Position numbers and translations under genes: made by a program
Shown here: one piece after another, positions 44,495 to 55,661 of the stretch
Position numbering within the stretch: position 1 is the first letter of the stretch
Layout of the letters: the number at the start of each line of letters is the position of its first letter
Assembly: GCA_030576275.1 (NCBI GenBank)
Contig: JALIBN010000024.1
Span: 62,001 to 126,000 of the forward strand
From: Pseudomonadota bacterium
GTDB taxonomy: Bacteria > Pseudomonadota > Gammaproteobacteria > Nitrosococcales > Methylophagaceae
Reading direction: 5' to 3'
Length of the DNA stretch: 64,000 nucleotides
Notes under the pieces: generated by a model
Database searches by the model: none
Seen by the model: the letters and a program-made list of their open reading frames with translations, nothing else
Told to the model about the DNA's origin: nothing

Positions 44495-45642
44495 GATGGC
44501 AGGCACTCAGTTGCGACTTTTTGCATATAGGTTTGCACTATTTCCATGTAGCGAGGGATCGGCATTAAAAAAGCATCGTGGCCTTGGTGGGCTTCTATTT
44601 CAGCATAGGTTACATTCTTGCCGGCACTCAGTAAGGCATCCACTATTTCTTGTGAGCGAGCAGGAGCAAATCGCCAATCACTGGTAAATGAAATAACTAA
44701 ACTACGCGCCTGAATATTGGCCAGAGTAGCCGCGAGGTCATCATTAAATGCTTTTGCTGGATCAAAATAATCGAGCGCTTTGGTCATTAATAAGTAGGTG
44801 TTGGCATCAAAGCGTTCGACAAAACTACTGCTTTGATACTGCAGATAACTTTCAATCTGGAATTCGACACCATAGCCATAGTTAATGGTGCCGTTACGTA
44901 ATTCACGACCAAATTTTTCACCCATTGCCTCATCAGACAAATAAGTGATGTGCCCTAACATTCTAGCTAAACCTAAGCCTTGACGAGGCAGGGTATTATG
45001 CTCGGCGTAATAACCGTCATGGAAATTAGGATCAGATTTGATAGCCGTTCTCGCGACTTCATTAAAGGCGATATTTTGAGCAGATAACTTTGGTGCTGCA
45101 GCAATAATAAGCACGTGTCTTAATCGTTCTGGCAAGCTAATCGCCCATTGCATAGACTGCATGGCTCCTAAGCTTCCTCCTATAACGGCAGCCCATTGTT
45201 GAACCTTGAGCTTATCGGCTAGAACGGCTTGACTACGTACCCAATCAGCTACCGTGATAATAGGGAAGTCAGGTCCATAATGTCTGCCTGTTTCTGGATT
45301 AATGCTCGTAGGGCCAGTGGAGCCTTTACAGCCACCTAAATTATTGAGGCACACTACAAAAAACTTATTGGTATCAATTGCTTTGCCTGGACCGATGGCT
45401 GAATCCCACCAGCCTGGTTTTTTGTCCTCGGCACTATGGTAACCCGCGGCATGATGATCGCCCGATAAGGCGTGACAAACCAGTACAGCATTTGATGCGG
45501 CTTGATTTAGTTCGCCATATGTTTCGTAAATAAGATCGTAACTAGGTAATGTACGACCACAATCTAGGAGCAGTGGTGAATCAATGTGTAGCGTTTTAGG
45601 GCTCACCAATCCGACTGAATCGGCTGGTATCTTTTCCGGCAT
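44491..45642 (-). CDS. metX: homoserine O-acyltransferase (MetX family)
   Basis: [66 protein letters not shown]. Confidence 0.95.
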   Translation of the reverse strand: MPEKIPADSVGLVSPKTLHIDSPLLLDCGRTLPSYDLIYETYGELNQAASNAVLVCHALSGDHHAAGYHSAEDKKPGWWDSAIGPGKAIDTNKFFVVCLNNLGGCKGSTGPTSINPETGRHYGPDFPIITVADWVRSQAVLADKLKVQQWAAVIGGSLGAMQSMQWAISLPERLRHVLIIAAAPKLSAQNIAFNEVARTAIKSDPNFHDGYYAEHNTLPRQGLGLARMLGHITYLSDEAMGEKFGRELRNGTINYGYGVEFQIESYLQYQSSSFVERFDANTYLLMTKALDYFDPAKAFNDDLAATLANIQARSLVISFTSDWRFAPARSQEIVDALLSAGKNVTYAEIEAHQGHDAFLMPIPRYMEIVQTYMQKVATECLPS

Positions 45643-45707
45643 ACTGCTGTTATTCCTTGATAAATTTAATACTTATTATAGGCGATAAGCATTGAAAAGA
45701 GCATCGT

Positions 45708-46277
45708 TCAGAGTCCACCAGTAAGTAAGGGTAAAACTAACATGCTTAATAACTGCAAACCAAGTAGGGCGATCAGCGGTGACAAATCTAAGCCACCCAT
45801 AGTCGGTAAGCGTTGACGAAGAGGTCGTAACAATGGGGCATTCATTCGACTGATCAGTGGCGTAATAGGGTTGTAACTATTGTGTGGCTGGATCCAGCTT
45901 AGAATCACTTGAATGATTATACTGGCTGAAAACAGTGTTATAAAAAGTGAAAAAATGTCAGCCACAGCCAAGCTTAAAATGACCACTACATTAAATAAAT
46001 TGGGTAGTAACAGCGCCATCAATAAAAGTTTTAAAATCGCTAGGGCAACAAGTAAAACAAGCGTTGCCGTGTCCCAGCGACCGAAAGGCGGAATAAAATG
46101 CCTTAAGAACTTAACCGGTATTTGGGTAGCACGGATGATTAATTGCACTAAGGGGTTGTGGTATTCCCAGTGCGCCCATTGCATGATAATTCGTAGCGCA
46201 ACTATACCCATATAAAGCCCAAATAAGACTTCTATTAGAAATAAAATTGGCTGGCTAAAATAACCACTAGGCATCAT
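45708..46277 (-). CDS. YggT family membrane protein
   Basis: Two YggT repeats, including ILSWIQPHNSYNPITPLISRMNAPLLRPLRQRLPTMGGLDLSPLIALLGLQLL. Confidence 0.93.
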   Translation of the reverse strand: MMPSGYFSQPILFLIEVLFGLYMGIVALRIIMQWAHWEYHNPLVQLIIRATQIPVKFLRHFIPPFGRWDTATLVLLVALAILKLLLMALLLPNLFNVVVILSLAVADIFSLFITLFSASIIIQVILSWIQPHNSYNPITPLISRMNAPLLRPLRQRLPTMGGLDLSPLIALLGLQLLSMLVLPLLTGGL

Positions 46278-47100
46278 CTTCCCCTAACTGACTTGCTAAT
46301 TCCCGAGAACGTAAAGCTGCGGCCACCATTGCATTCTCAAATAAACTACGAAGGCCGCCATCTTCAAGTTCATGCAAAGCACGTTCAGTTGTTCCGCCTG
46401 GTGACGTTACCCGTTCGCGTAATGTTTTTGTTGTTTCATCGCTTTCTAGCGCCATCTTCGCTGCACCAAATGCAGTTTGTAAACAAAGTAGACGAGCAGA
46501 TTCAGCATCTAGTCCCATTTCTTTTGCTGCAAATTCCATGGCTTCCATAACGAGGAAAAAATAAGCGGGGCCACTGCCAGATAATGCGGTGACAGCATCC
46601 ATTTTCCCTTCATCATCTACCCACAGTGCGAGTCCAACTGCACGCAGGATCGATTCGGCTAATTCATGTTGTTGGGTACTAACATAATCATTAGCTGATA
46701 ACGCTGTTGCGCCGGCCTGTACTAACGATGGTGTATTAGGCATAGCGCGAACAATAGCTACTTCTTCTTGTTCTAACCAACGTGCAATATCAGCAATACG
46801 AATACCTGCGGCGATGGATATCAGTAATGTACCAGCCTGCCAATGTGGCGCCAGTTGTCGGACCACAGATTGTAGTTGTTGAGGTTTGACGGCTAAAATC
46901 AATACATCGCAAGCTTTAGCCGCTTCAATATTACTACTATAGCTATGAACAGGGTATTTGTTGGTGAGTGCTTCCAAACAGACTGGTTCGGGATCTGATA
47001 CATGAATATGTCTCGGGTCAAAACCATCAGAAATTAGGCCTCCAATTAGGCTGCGTGCCATATTGCCGCCACCAATAAATGTAATGTTGCAGTCTTTCAT
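46267..47100 (-). CDS. proC: pyrroline-5-carboxylate reductase
   Basis: ITFIGGGNMARSLIGGLI, VRAMPNTPSLVQAGATAL, ALSGSGPAYFFLVMEAM, VTSPGGTTERAL. Confidence 0.97.
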   Translation of the reverse strand: MKDCNITFIGGGNMARSLIGGLISDGFDPRHIHVSDPEPVCLEALTNKYPVHSYSSNIEAAKACDVLILAVKPQQLQSVVRQLAPHWQAGTLLISIAAGIRIADIARWLEQEEVAIVRAMPNTPSLVQAGATALSANDYVSTQQHELAESILRAVGLALWVDDEGKMDAVTALSGSGPAYFFLVMEAMEFAAKEMGLDAESARLLCLQTAFGAAKMALESDETTKTLRERVTSPGGTTERALHELEDGGLRSLFENAMVAAALRSRELASQLGEDDA

Positions 47101-47137
47101 AATCAGTTCCATATCGCTGTAAATTGTAGTTATTAGT

Positions 47138-47854
47138 TTACTTGTTATCGCTTGGGTGATGTAAGTCAGTTGTTTGTCTCATGCCAAAAAGAGATGTGCC
47201 GATACGTACCATCGTACTCCCTTCAGCTATTGCCATGGCCATATCGCCTGACATGCCCATTGACAAAGTGTCTACCGATGGATAAATCTCAGCAAGTTGC
47301 TTAAATAATAGTTGCGCTTGCTGAAATGAGTGTTGCTGTTGTCGCGGGTCATCAGTATGAGTGGGAATAATCATTAAGCCACGTAATAGTAAATTATTGA
47401 GTTGAGATATTTGTTCGGCTAACTCAAAGAGCTGCGTAGCGGCTATGCCTGATTTAGTTGATTCATTATCTATATTGACCTGAATGCATATATTTAATTT
47501 ACCTCGATTACTTGGGCGTTGATTATCAAGACGTTGCGCGATTTTTAAACGATCAACGGTTTGTACCCAATCAAAATTTGCCGCAATGTCTCTGGTTTTA
47601 TTTGATTGAATTGGGCCAATAAAATGCCAGACAAGCTGAAGATCCTCCAGCGACTTAATTTTAATTAGCGCTTCTTGTAAATAATTTTCACCAAAATAAC
47701 GTTGACCTGCTTCAGCCGCTTGTCTGACTACTTCGGTCGGCTGTGTCTTACTAACAGCAAGTAATTGTACTGAATTAGGCATTATTTCTGCTTGCTTTTC
47801 AGCAAGATTAATGTGGTCTAGAATAGTGCGAAGTCGATTATTTAACTCTGTCAT
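47138..47854 (-). CDS. YggS family PLP homeostasis protein
   Basis: VQLLAVSKTQPTEVVRQAAEAGQRYFGENYLQEA, WHFIGPIQSNKTRDIAANFDWVQTVDR, LSMGMSGDMAMAIAEGSTMVRIGTSLFG. Confidence 0.96.
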   Translation of the reverse strand: MTELNNRLRTILDHINLAEKQAEIMPNSVQLLAVSKTQPTEVVRQAAEAGQRYFGENYLQEALIKIKSLEDLQLVWHFIGPIQSNKTRDIAANFDWVQTVDRLKIAQRLDNQRPSNRGKLNICIQVNIDNESTKSGIAATQLFELAEQISQLNNLLLRGLMIIPTHTDDPRQQQHSFQQAQLLFKQLAEIYPSVDTLSMGMSGDMAMAIAEGSTMVRIGTSLFGMRQTTDLHHPSDNK

Positions 47855-47943
47855 GTTGCAAGCCTGTTGTGAGCGCGATACCTTTACGTTATAGACTTCC
47901 TGCTGGAGGTTGGGCTACAACTTAAAAATGATTAGGAATATAC

Positions 47944-48981
47944 ATGGATATTACTGAATTACTGACCTTTAGTGCAAAAAATAAAGCTTCAGATCTACAT
48001 ATTTCGGCAGGCGAGCCACCTATGATTCGGGTAGATGGCGATATCCGCCGGATCAACGTGCCAGAAATGGATAACACGGAAGTTCGTGCCATGGTGTACG
48101 ACATTATGAATGATAAACAACGCAAAGATTTTGAAGAGTTTTTAGAAGCGGATTTTTCATTTGAAATACCGGGGCTGGCGCGTTTTCGTGTAAATGCGTT
48201 TAATCAAAATCGCGGAGTTGCAGCCGTATTTCGAACGATTCCTTCTAAAGTACTGTCGCTAGAAGAATTAGGTGCTCCACCTATTTTCAAAACGATTTCC
48301 GATAATCCTCGAGGAATTGTGTTGGTTACTGGTCCAACAGGATCAGGTAAGTCGACTACCTTGGCAGCCATGGTTGACTATAAAAATGACAAGACAAATG
48401 AACATATTTTAACTATCGAAGATCCAATTGAATTTGTTCATAAAAGTAAAAAATGTCTGGTTAACCAACGAGAAGTACATCGGGACACCCTGGGATTTAG
48501 TGAGGCGTTACGATCAGCCTTACGTGAAGACCCCGATATTATCTTGGTCGGTGAGTTACGTGATTTAGAAACTATTGAATTAGCATTAACCGCTGCTGAA
48601 ACAGGCCATTTAGTATTTGGTACTTTACATACCTCATCAGCGGCAAAAACAATTGACCGGATCATTGACGTATTTCCTGCGGCAGAAAAATCGATGGTGC
48701 GTTCGATGTTATCAGAATCCTTACGTGCAGTTATTTCGCAAACCTTATTGAAAAAAGTAGGGGGTGGACGAATTGCCGCTCATGAAATAATGATCGGTAC
48801 CGCCGCGATTCGTAACTTGATTCGTGAAGACAAAGTTCCCCAAATGTATTCAGCGATTCAAACAGGTGGCGCAGTAGGTATGCAAACATTGGATCAATGT
48901 TTACAAGATCTCGTGCGTCGCCAACAAATAACTAAGGCAACAGCATTGCCAATGGCAGTGAATAAAGACTTATTCCGCTAG
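47944..48981 (+). CDS. pilT: type IV pilus twitching motility ATPase PilT
   Basis: MDITELLTFSAKNKASDLHISAGEPPMIRVDGDIRRIN, GPTGSGKSTTLAAM, VNQREVHRDTLGFSEALRSALREDPDIILVGELRD. Confidence 0.98.
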   Translation: MDITELLTFSAKNKASDLHISAGEPPMIRVDGDIRRINVPEMDNTEVRAMVYDIMNDKQRKDFEEFLEADFSFEIPGLARFRVNAFNQNRGVAAVFRTIPSKVLSLEELGAPPIFKTISDNPRGIVLVTGPTGSGKSTTLAAMVDYKNDKTNEHILTIEDPIEFVHKSKKCLVNQREVHRDTLGFSEALRSALREDPDIILVGELRDLETIELALTAAETGHLVFGTLHTSSAAKTIDRIIDVFPAAEKSMVRSMLSESLRAVISQTLLKKVGGGRIAAHEIMIGTAAIRNLIREDKVPQMYSAIQTGGAVGMQTLDQCLQDLVRRQQITKATALPMAVNKDLFR

Positions 48982-48987
48982 GAGAAC

Positions 48988-50124
48988 ATGATGGAAATTG
49001 TAACCATTCTTAAGGCTGCCGTTAAGCATGATGCTTCGGATATATTTATTACGGCAGGGCGTCCTGCTACTTTAAAAGTAAACGCGCGATTAGCCACATT
49101 GAATCAAGATATCTTGACCGATGATGAAGCGAGTGAGTTAGTTTTGAGTACGATGTCTGACGATCAGAAAAGGACATTTGAGCGAGACAAAGAATGCAAT
49201 TATGCGATAAGCACCGCTGGAGCAGGGCGTTTCCGAGCCAGTGCTTTTTATCAGCGTAATAAAATAGCGATGGTCATGCGTCGGGTTAAAGATGAAATTC
49301 CTACGATTGAAGAATTACATGTTCCTGAAATTATCAAAGAATTAGCCATGACTAAACGCGGGCTGATTATTTTTGTCGGTGGAACAGGTTCAGGTAAATC
49401 AACTACTTTGGCTGCGATGATTGGCTATCGAAATCAAAATAGTACCGGCCATATTTTAACCATTGAAGACCCCATTGAATTTGATCATAAACATGCTGGC
49501 TGTGTGGTAACTCAGCGTGAAGTAGGTATTGATACTGAGTCGTATGAGATCGGCCTGAAAAACTCCTTGCGACAAGCGCCTGATGTGATTATGATCGGCG
49601 AGATTCGTGCTAGAGATACTATGGAATACGGTATTACTTTCGCCGAAACGGGTCATTTATGTCTTTCCACTCTACATGCCAACAACGCTAATCAGGCAAT
49701 GGATAGGATTATTAACTTCTTTCCAGAAGAAAGGCATAAACAGCTGTTGTTAGATTTATCACTCAATTTGAAGGCGGTTGTTGCGCAGAGACTGATTCCT
49801 AAAAAAGATGGGACAGGACGTTGTGTGGCTGTAGAGGTATTGATTAACACCCCTTTAATCGCCGATTTAATTGAAAAAGGTAAAGTAACTGAAATAAAAG
49901 ACTTGATGAAACGCTCGGGTGATCTGGGAATGCAGACGTTTGATCAGTCAGTGTATAAATTATATCTGGCTGACGAAATCACTTATGAAGAGGCATTAAA
50001 AAATGCAGATTCAGAAAATGAAGTACGTTTGATGATTAAATTAGGTTCTGATACTGGGGGGATTGTTGATGAAAATATGGCGTTGCAAGCAAGTGATGAC
50101 GAGATTAATACTTACCGACGTTAA
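48988..50124 (+). CDS. pilU: PilT/PilU family type IV pilus ATPase PilU
   Basis: GGTGSGKSTTLAAMIGYRN, QREVGIDTESYEIGLKNSLRQAPDVIMIGEIRARDTMEYGI; directly after pilT. Confidence 0.96.
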   Translation: MMEIVTILKAAVKHDASDIFITAGRPATLKVNARLATLNQDILTDDEASELVLSTMSDDQKRTFERDKECNYAISTAGAGRFRASAFYQRNKIAMVMRRVKDEIPTIEELHVPEIIKELAMTKRGLIIFVGGTGSGKSTTLAAMIGYRNQNSTGHILTIEDPIEFDHKHAGCVVTQREVGIDTESYEIGLKNSLRQAPDVIMIGEIRARDTMEYGITFAETGHLCLSTLHANNANQAMDRIINFFPEERHKQLLLDLSLNLKAVVAQRLIPKKDGTGRCVAVEVLINTPLIADLIEKGKVTEIKDLMKRSGDLGMQTFDQSVYKLYLADEITYEEALKNADSENEVRLMIKLGSDTGGIVDENMALQASDDEINTYRR

Positions 50125-50273
50125 TATAATCTGCTTGATCAGAAACATATAGTTAGATAGCGGTACTTGTTAAAAAATATAAAAAATTTAGTGACTATAT
50201 ATTAGAAAGTGATAATCTTTAAAGAGACTCATGAGATGAGTTGTGACTTTTTGGATTGAAAAGGAAAACATTA

Positions 50274-51113
50274 ATGAAAATTGCAATGAAATTAATAGCA
50301 GTGGCTCTTGCCGCTGGCTTATTGGTCGGTTGTGCTGGCCCAAATCAACGCGCAAACGATAACTACCTATTATGCGCTATTTCTGGTGGTCTTGTCGCCG
50401 GTGCTGCAGTCGGTGCTACAAGTGGTGGACAAGGGGCTGTCGGTGGCGCACTTGTTGGTGCGGCTTTAGCATTGATACTTTGCCCTTCTGATGAGGCAGT
50501 TGCTGCACCCGTTGAAGCAGCTGCACCTGTATGCGCAGAAGTTCCACCTGCAGGCGCATTACTAGATGCACAAGGTTGTGCTTTTGACTCTGACTCTGAT
50601 GGCGTAGTTGATGGCGTTGATATGTGTGCTAATACACCCGCAGGCGTTAAGGTTGACCGTGTTGGTTGTCCATTAGATAGTGATAAAGACGGCGTAGCTG
50701 ATTTTGAAGATATGTGTCCAGGAACACCATTAGGTACTATCGTTGATAAAACAGGTTGCCCACTAGCGGGTGAAAAAATATTGTCTTTGACAGGTGTCAA
50801 CTTTGCGTTCGACAAAGCAGTGTTAACGAGTGATGCTGAAGGCGTACTTGAAGAAGCTGTTACCTTGTTAAAAAATACTGATAGTGTGATTGAAGTTCGC
50901 GTTGAAGGTCATACCGATAGTATTGGTAGTGATGCTTACAACAAGACATTGTCACAAAAACGTGCAGAAGCTGTGGTTGCTTATTTAGTTTCTCGCGGTG
51001 TGAAAAGCCATAGTTTGATGGCTGTTGGTATGGGTGAATCTGCACCTGTAGCTAATAACGATACTGATGCTGGTCGTGCAGCTAATCGCCGTGTTGACTT
51101 CGTTGTTCAATAA
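50274..51113 (+). CDS. OmpA-family lipoprotein with glycine-rich segment and thrombospondin-3-type repeats
   Basis: Lipobox LLVGCAGP; DSDSDGVVDGVDMCANTPAGVKVDRVGCPLDSDKDGVADFEDMCPGTPLGTIVDKTGCP; OmpA domain VRVEGHTDSIGSDAYNKTLSQKRAEAVVAYL. Confidence 0.93.
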   Translation: MKIAMKLIAVALAAGLLVGCAGPNQRANDNYLLCAISGGLVAGAAVGATSGGQGAVGGALVGAALALILCPSDEAVAAPVEAAAPVCAEVPPAGALLDAQGCAFDSDSDGVVDGVDMCANTPAGVKVDRVGCPLDSDKDGVADFEDMCPGTPLGTIVDKTGCPLAGEKILSLTGVNFAFDKAVLTSDAEGVLEEAVTLLKNTDSVIEVRVEGHTDSIGSDAYNKTLSQKRAEAVVAYLVSRGVKSHSLMAVGMGESAPVANNDTDAGRAANRRVDFVVQ

Positions 51114-51130
51114 AACGTTAGTTGTGTGAA

Positions 51131-51197
51131 ACCTACTCTGTAAATCAGAGTAGGTGATTAAATTAAAAAGCCCCAATCAAAGATTGGGGCTTTTTTT
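51131..51197 (+). terminator. tandem hairpins downstream of the OmpA-family gene, the second a strong intrinsic terminator
   Basis: ACCTACTCTG-taaat-CAGAGTAGGT (51131-51155), then AAAAAGCCCCAATC-aaa-GATTGGGGCTTTTTTT (51165-51197). Confidence 0.93.
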
Positions 51198-51282
51198 ATG
51201 GCGGAGATAAAATGGGCGAAATAAATTTACAAAGTGTGTGAGATAGTCACTTTGCTAATCCTAGTCTTAATCTGCTTTAAAT

Positions 51283-51561
51283 TTAGCTCACGTATTTAGC
51301 GGGTTCTTTAAAATCAATGATATTAGCAATAGGAGGAGGAATTTGCAGATGAAAGCCTTTTGTTTCTAAGTTGTTAATTACCGTATTGACATTTTCACGT
51401 GCTAATTTACGTTCAGGTGTCAGTTCGATTTCCATCACAAAAACAGGCTCTTTTCCCATTGAGTCATATAAGGCTTGAGGCACGTTTGAAAAGTCATCTC
51501 TTTGAGTGATGTAGATATATAGTTCGGCTTTACGACTACTTTTATAGATATATGCGTTCAT
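51283..51561 (-). CDS. YcgL domain-containing protein
   Basis: From ATG 51561: MNAYIYKSSRKAELYIYITQRDDFSNVPQALYDSMGKEPVFVMEIELTPERKLARENV. Confidence 0.9.
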   Translation of the reverse strand: MNAYIYKSSRKAELYIYITQRDDFSNVPQALYDSMGKEPVFVMEIELTPERKLARENVNTVINNLETKGFHLQIPPPIANIIDFKEPAKYVS

Positions 51562-51571
51562 AGTGATTGTC

Positions 51572-51964
51572 TTATGAGATAGGTGGGTGATAAATAATCT
51601 GGACAACAGTTCCAGCAGGATCGTAACAATAAAAGCTACGCGCGCCATCACGATGAGTCCTTGGTGGTTGGCGAGTGACGATAGCGTGATGACTTAAAAA
51701 CACGAACCACTCATCAACTTGCTCTGCTGATTTGATAATGAAACCAATATGGTCTAGTTTTTGACTACCGCTAGTATCAAAATCTATGCTGGCACGATGT
51801 AAAGCAAGATTATCATTACCAGATGTGAGGTAGACGTTATCGGGATCAGGTCGCCATTCAACTTGCATGCCGAGTAGTTCGACATAGAAGTGCTCACAAG
51901 CTTCAAGATCGCGAACATATAGTGCAACATGGCGCATGCCACTGGTAGCTGGAGGTCGTTTCAT
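51572..51964 (-). CDS. VOC (glyoxalase) family protein
   Basis: From ATG 51964: GMRHVALYVRDLEACEHFYVELLGMQVEWRP...LDHIGFIIKSAEQVDEW...RDGARSFYCYDPAGTVVQIIYHP. Confidence 0.9.
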   Translation of the reverse strand: MKRPPATSGMRHVALYVRDLEACEHFYVELLGMQVEWRPDPDNVYLTSGNDNLALHRASIDFDTSGSQKLDHIGFIIKSAEQVDEWFVFLSHHAIVTRQPPRTHRDGARSFYCYDPAGTVVQIIYHPPIS

Positions 51965-53607
51965 GCTTGCTCTCCAAATAAATGTTGGCAGCATTTTAAC
52001 CATGTGTTTTCACCAAACTGATGTTGAATTACCAGCGGTAAAGCGATAGAGCCGCTGGCTAATAGTTTATCGTGAAAGGCTTTTAATTCGGCATTACTTG
52101 CAGGGTTAATAATATCACGCAAGGCATTTATAAGCGCCCAGCCGACAGCATAACTCATTGGCACTGTTGGGGATTGACTGTACCAACTAAGTTCACTCAT
52201 AGCTTGATCGTGACTGAAATCGAGCGCATCGACCATCTTTTTCGCGGCGTCTGCAAGTGACAAGTTCTGAGTGTGAATTTCTACATCAATTATTATGCGT
52301 AAAGCTCGCCATAGGCGGTCACGTAGCATGACTATACGCTGACCTGGATGACGTTCAAAACCTTGTTCTAGCATCATTTGTTCACAATAGAGCGCCCAGC
52401 CTTCATATAACGTAGCGCTTGGATTGAGCCTGCGTAGTAGCGCTGAACCTTCAGCCGAGTGATTAGCAATGACAAATTGCAAATGATGTCCCGGCCATGC
52501 CTCATGCACACTTGTTTGACTGATTGCTGCTAGATTATGTTCCTTTAATTCAGCATCATTTTTGGTCGGCGTGACATAGTAATAACCTGTTTGTAAGGTA
52601 TCAGCAATGCTAGGATCTAAATAAGCGGCAAAGGGAATTTGATGCTGTAAAAATTGCGGCGTGGCAACCACATTAAGTGTTTGCTTATCAGGAATGGTGA
52701 TTAAGTCTTGTTCACGTAAAAATGCTTCAGCGGCCTTCATTTCATGCTGATAGCTTGATAGTAACTGGTCAGCAGGTGGGTGTTGCTGTTGAATATCAAC
52801 TAAAGTGAGTTCGCTATTAGCTAGTTCTGCCGATAATAACTGTTGGGTTTGCTTGAATAGACGTTGCCCAAAAGCATGTAAAGATTGTGTATTAATCGGC
52901 AAAAAATGTTGCTGGTGTAACAATCGCTCAAAATGTTCACGTCCACAGGCAAAATTTCCTTCGCAACGAGGTAATAGACGTTTCAAATTTTGTACAAAAC
53001 CTTCCAAAGATTTGCCGGCATCTGCGATAGCTTGTTCTATCTCTCCATTTTCAGTGAGTGCATCATATACTAAGGGTTGCTGATGCATATGATGGCAGTA
53101 ATTAACACCGGCTTGGGCTTCGGCCAAGGCCATTTCTAGCCATACTTGTGGAATGATAGCGGGTGCACTGTCTAAAAAGTTTTTAGCATCCCGAATATGA
53201 TTAGGTATCACCATTAAACGTGACTTTAACGCATGATTAAAATCATTAACGGGCCTTAGAGTGAGTTGATGTAGTGCATTTATCGGCAAAAATCGTGTTG
53301 GATCACGATGGCGCCAATCATGCTCCATTAAGGCGTGATGCTCTAGATTGGCTTGGCTATACAATATTTGATAATTAATCAGGTGCTCAGCATCAAGTTC
53401 ACTGATGTTTATCTCATCAAGCGCTACCAGACATTTTTCATTGAGCACAATTTGAATGCCAATAGTTTCATCATCATGTGAGCTTAGCTTATCCGCATAG
53501 TCATCAATGCCCGCATCTAATGCTGCTTCTGGATGCAAACGACACCATGTTGCTAAATAACTTTGCTCAATACGCTTGAAGGTCTCTTGACTTGTTCTAG
53601 TCGACAT
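51961..53607 (-). CDS. DUF885 family protein
   Basis: HEAWPGHHLQF, LYEGWALYCEQMM, YAVGWALINALRD characteristic of DUF885. Confidence 0.9.
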   Translation of the reverse strand: MSTRTSQETFKRIEQSYLATWCRLHPEAALDAGIDDYADKLSSHDDETIGIQIVLNEKCLVALDEINISELDAEHLINYQILYSQANLEHHALMEHDWRHRDPTRFLPINALHQLTLRPVNDFNHALKSRLMVIPNHIRDAKNFLDSAPAIIPQVWLEMALAEAQAGVNYCHHMHQQPLVYDALTENGEIEQAIADAGKSLEGFVQNLKRLLPRCEGNFACGREHFERLLHQQHFLPINTQSLHAFGQRLFKQTQQLLSAELANSELTLVDIQQQHPPADQLLSSYQHEMKAAEAFLREQDLITIPDKQTLNVVATPQFLQHQIPFAAYLDPSIADTLQTGYYYVTPTKNDAELKEHNLAAISQTSVHEAWPGHHLQFVIANHSAEGSALLRRLNPSATLYEGWALYCEQMMLEQGFERHPGQRIVMLRDRLWRALRIIIDVEIHTQNLSLADAAKKMVDALDFSHDQAMSELSWYSQSPTVPMSYAVGWALINALRDIINPASNAELKAFHDKLLASGSIALPLVIQHQFGENTWLKCCQHLFGEQA

Positions 53608-54016
53608 TGATGATCTCATAATTATGCGTGATTTCAGCCGTTTTACCGAGCATGAGTGATGCAGAACAATACTTTTCTGTGGACAGTTCTACCGCACGTT
53701 TTACTTGTGCTTCTTTTAAATCTTTGCCCGTGACTTTGTAGTGAACATGAATTTTAGTGAATACTTTAGGAACTTCTTCGCTACGTTCGCTATCGATTTC
53801 GACAACGCAATCACTAATATCTTGTCGCGATTTTTTTAACATCTGCACCACATCAAATGACGTGCATCCACCCAAACCTAACAATAAAAGCTCCATTGGG
53901 CGCATTCCAGTACCATGCCCGCCCATTTCTTCTGGGCCATCCATAACGATCGTGTGCCCTGTGCCAGACTCACCTAAGAACATTACATCTTCAACCCACT
54001 TGACTCTAGCCTTCAT
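53597..54016 (-). CDS. OsmC family protein
   Basis: GMRPMELLLLGLGGCTSFDVVQMLKKSRQDISDCVVEIDSERSEEVPKVFTKIHVHYKVTG. Confidence 0.95.
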   Translation of the reverse strand: MKARVKWVEDVMFLGESGTGHTIVMDGPEEMGGHGTGMRPMELLLLGLGGCTSFDVVQMLKKSRQDISDCVVEIDSERSEEVPKVFTKIHVHYKVTGKDLKEAQVKRAVELSTEKYCSASLMLGKTAEITHNYEIINVD

Positions 54017-54140
54017 TATTCTGCACTCTGATTTTTAATAGATAACACTGATTTTGCCATATTAGCTTACTTGAGGGCAGTGTTAGTTTATTATTGGTGG
54101 TATATAAATACGTGGATCCACTTATGTCATAGGTAAAATC

Positions 54141-54794
54141 ATGGATTATTTGAAATACAAAGCGATAGAGGAAGGCTTGGCTGACTTTTTTCATTGTTGT
54201 CACAGCAAGCAGTATTCGGCGAAGTCTATATTGATTCGTCCAGGCGATGCCGCTAATAGTTTGTATTATTTGCGTGAAGGTTCAGTGTCCATCACCATGG
54301 AAAATGATCAGGGTGAAGAGTTGATACTCGCTTATCTTAATCAGGGTGATTTTTTAGGTGAAGTAGGTTTGTTTTCAGATGTTGCGGATCGTAGTGTTAC
54401 CGTCCGTGCGCGCTCTGATTGTAAAACGGAAGAAATTTCATACCAACAACTAAAATTGTTATCCGACACACAATTAAAAACATGTTACCCAAAACTACTG
54501 CAGTTTATTGCTGAGCAAATGGCCAGGCGTTTATTATCTACGACTAGGAAAATGAGTGATTTAGTCTTTCTAGATGTCGCTGGCCGAGTAGAGGCCGCGC
54601 TGAATGAATTAGCCTTACAGCCCGATGCCATCAAGCAACCTGAAGGGATGCAAATTAAGGTTACAAGACAGGAGATTAGCCGGATTGTAGGTTGTTCTCG
54701 TGAAATGGCTGGTCGTGTTTTAAAACAACTGCAAAATGACGGTGTTTTGTGGTCTCATGGCAAAACCTTAATTTTATTTGATGATACGAAGTAA
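54141..54794 (+). CDS. crp: CRP/Vfr-like cAMP-responsive transcriptional regulator
   Basis: GDFLGEVGLFSDVADRSVTVRARSDCKTEEISYQQL; HTH VTRQEISRIVGCSREMAGRVLKQLQNDGVLWSHGKTLILF. Confidence 0.92.
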   Translation: MDYLKYKAIEEGLADFFHCCHSKQYSAKSILIRPGDAANSLYYLREGSVSITMENDQGEELILAYLNQGDFLGEVGLFSDVADRSVTVRARSDCKTEEISYQQLKLLSDTQLKTCYPKLLQFIAEQMARRLLSTTRKMSDLVFLDVAGRVEAALNELALQPDAIKQPEGMQIKVTRQEISRIVGCSREMAGRVLKQLQNDGVLWSHGKTLILFDDTK

Positions 54795-54837
54795 GTAAGG
54801 CGCTTTAGGACGTTGAATGATAACAGGGTACTTTTGA

Positions 54838-55644
54838 TTAGCTGTTAAAAAGTGTACTAAGCTCAAGCCCTGGATTTTCAGCGCGCATAAAGGCTTCTCC
54901 CACCAAGAAGCCATTAACATGACGTTCGCGCATTAAGGCCACATCAGCCACGGTATGAATACCACTTTCTGTAATGACCGTATGATTCTCAGGAATGCAT
55001 CCTAATAAATCCAATGTCGTATTAAGTGACGTTTCAAAAGTACTTAAATTGCGATTGTTAATACCAATAAGCGGTAAATTTAAAAATAATGCCCGTTCAA
55101 GTTCTGCAAGATCATGCACTTCTACTAACACGTCCATGTTGAGCTGCATCGCTAAATCACTCAGCTCAAGTAATTGTTGATCATTCAGCGCAGACACGAT
55201 TAATAGAATACAATCAGCGGCAATCGCCCGTGCTTCAAATACTTGATAAGGATCTACAATAAAGTCTTTACGAATAACAGGTAAGGAACAGGCCGCACGG
55301 GCTTCTTGTAGATAAGTTTCATGACCTTGGAAAAAATCGTGATCAGTTAATACAGATATGCAAGCGGCGCCATGTTGTTCATAACTTTTGGCGATGTCAG
55401 CTGGTATGAAATTTTCACGTAACAAGCCTTTGCTCGGTGAGGCCTTTTTAATTTCGGCAATTACGGCTGCTTGACCAGCATTTATTTTGGCTTCAATAGC
55501 TGCGACAAAGCCGCGAGGCGGATCGGCTTTTTCAGCTACTTCGGTTAATTGAAGTAGCGTCACTTTAGCTTTGCGCTCAGCAATCTCTTGATATTTACGT
55601 TCAATGATTTTTTTTAGGATATCAGGCGTATTTGTCGTGGTCAT
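54838..55644 (-). CDS. trpC: indole-3-glycerol-phosphate synthase
   Basis: [59 protein letters not shown]. Confidence 0.97.
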   Translation of the reverse strand: MTTTNTPDILKKIIERKYQEIAERKAKVTLLQLTEVAEKADPPRGFVAAIEAKINAGQAAVIAEIKKASPSKGLLRENFIPADIAKSYEQHGAACISVLTDHDFFQGHETYLQEARAACSLPVIRKDFIVDPYQVFEARAIAADCILLIVSALNDQQLLELSDLAMQLNMDVLVEVHDLAELERALFLNLPLIGINNRNLSTFETSLNTTLDLLGCIPENHTVITESGIHTVADVALMRERHVNGFLVGEAFMRAENPGLELSTLFNS

Positions 55645-55661
55645 ATTAAATTCTTTAAATG

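Noticed and set aside
50363-50815. 150-aa minus-strand Ala/Pro/Ser-rich ORF
   Set aside because: Antisense to the repeat region of the OmpA-family gene.
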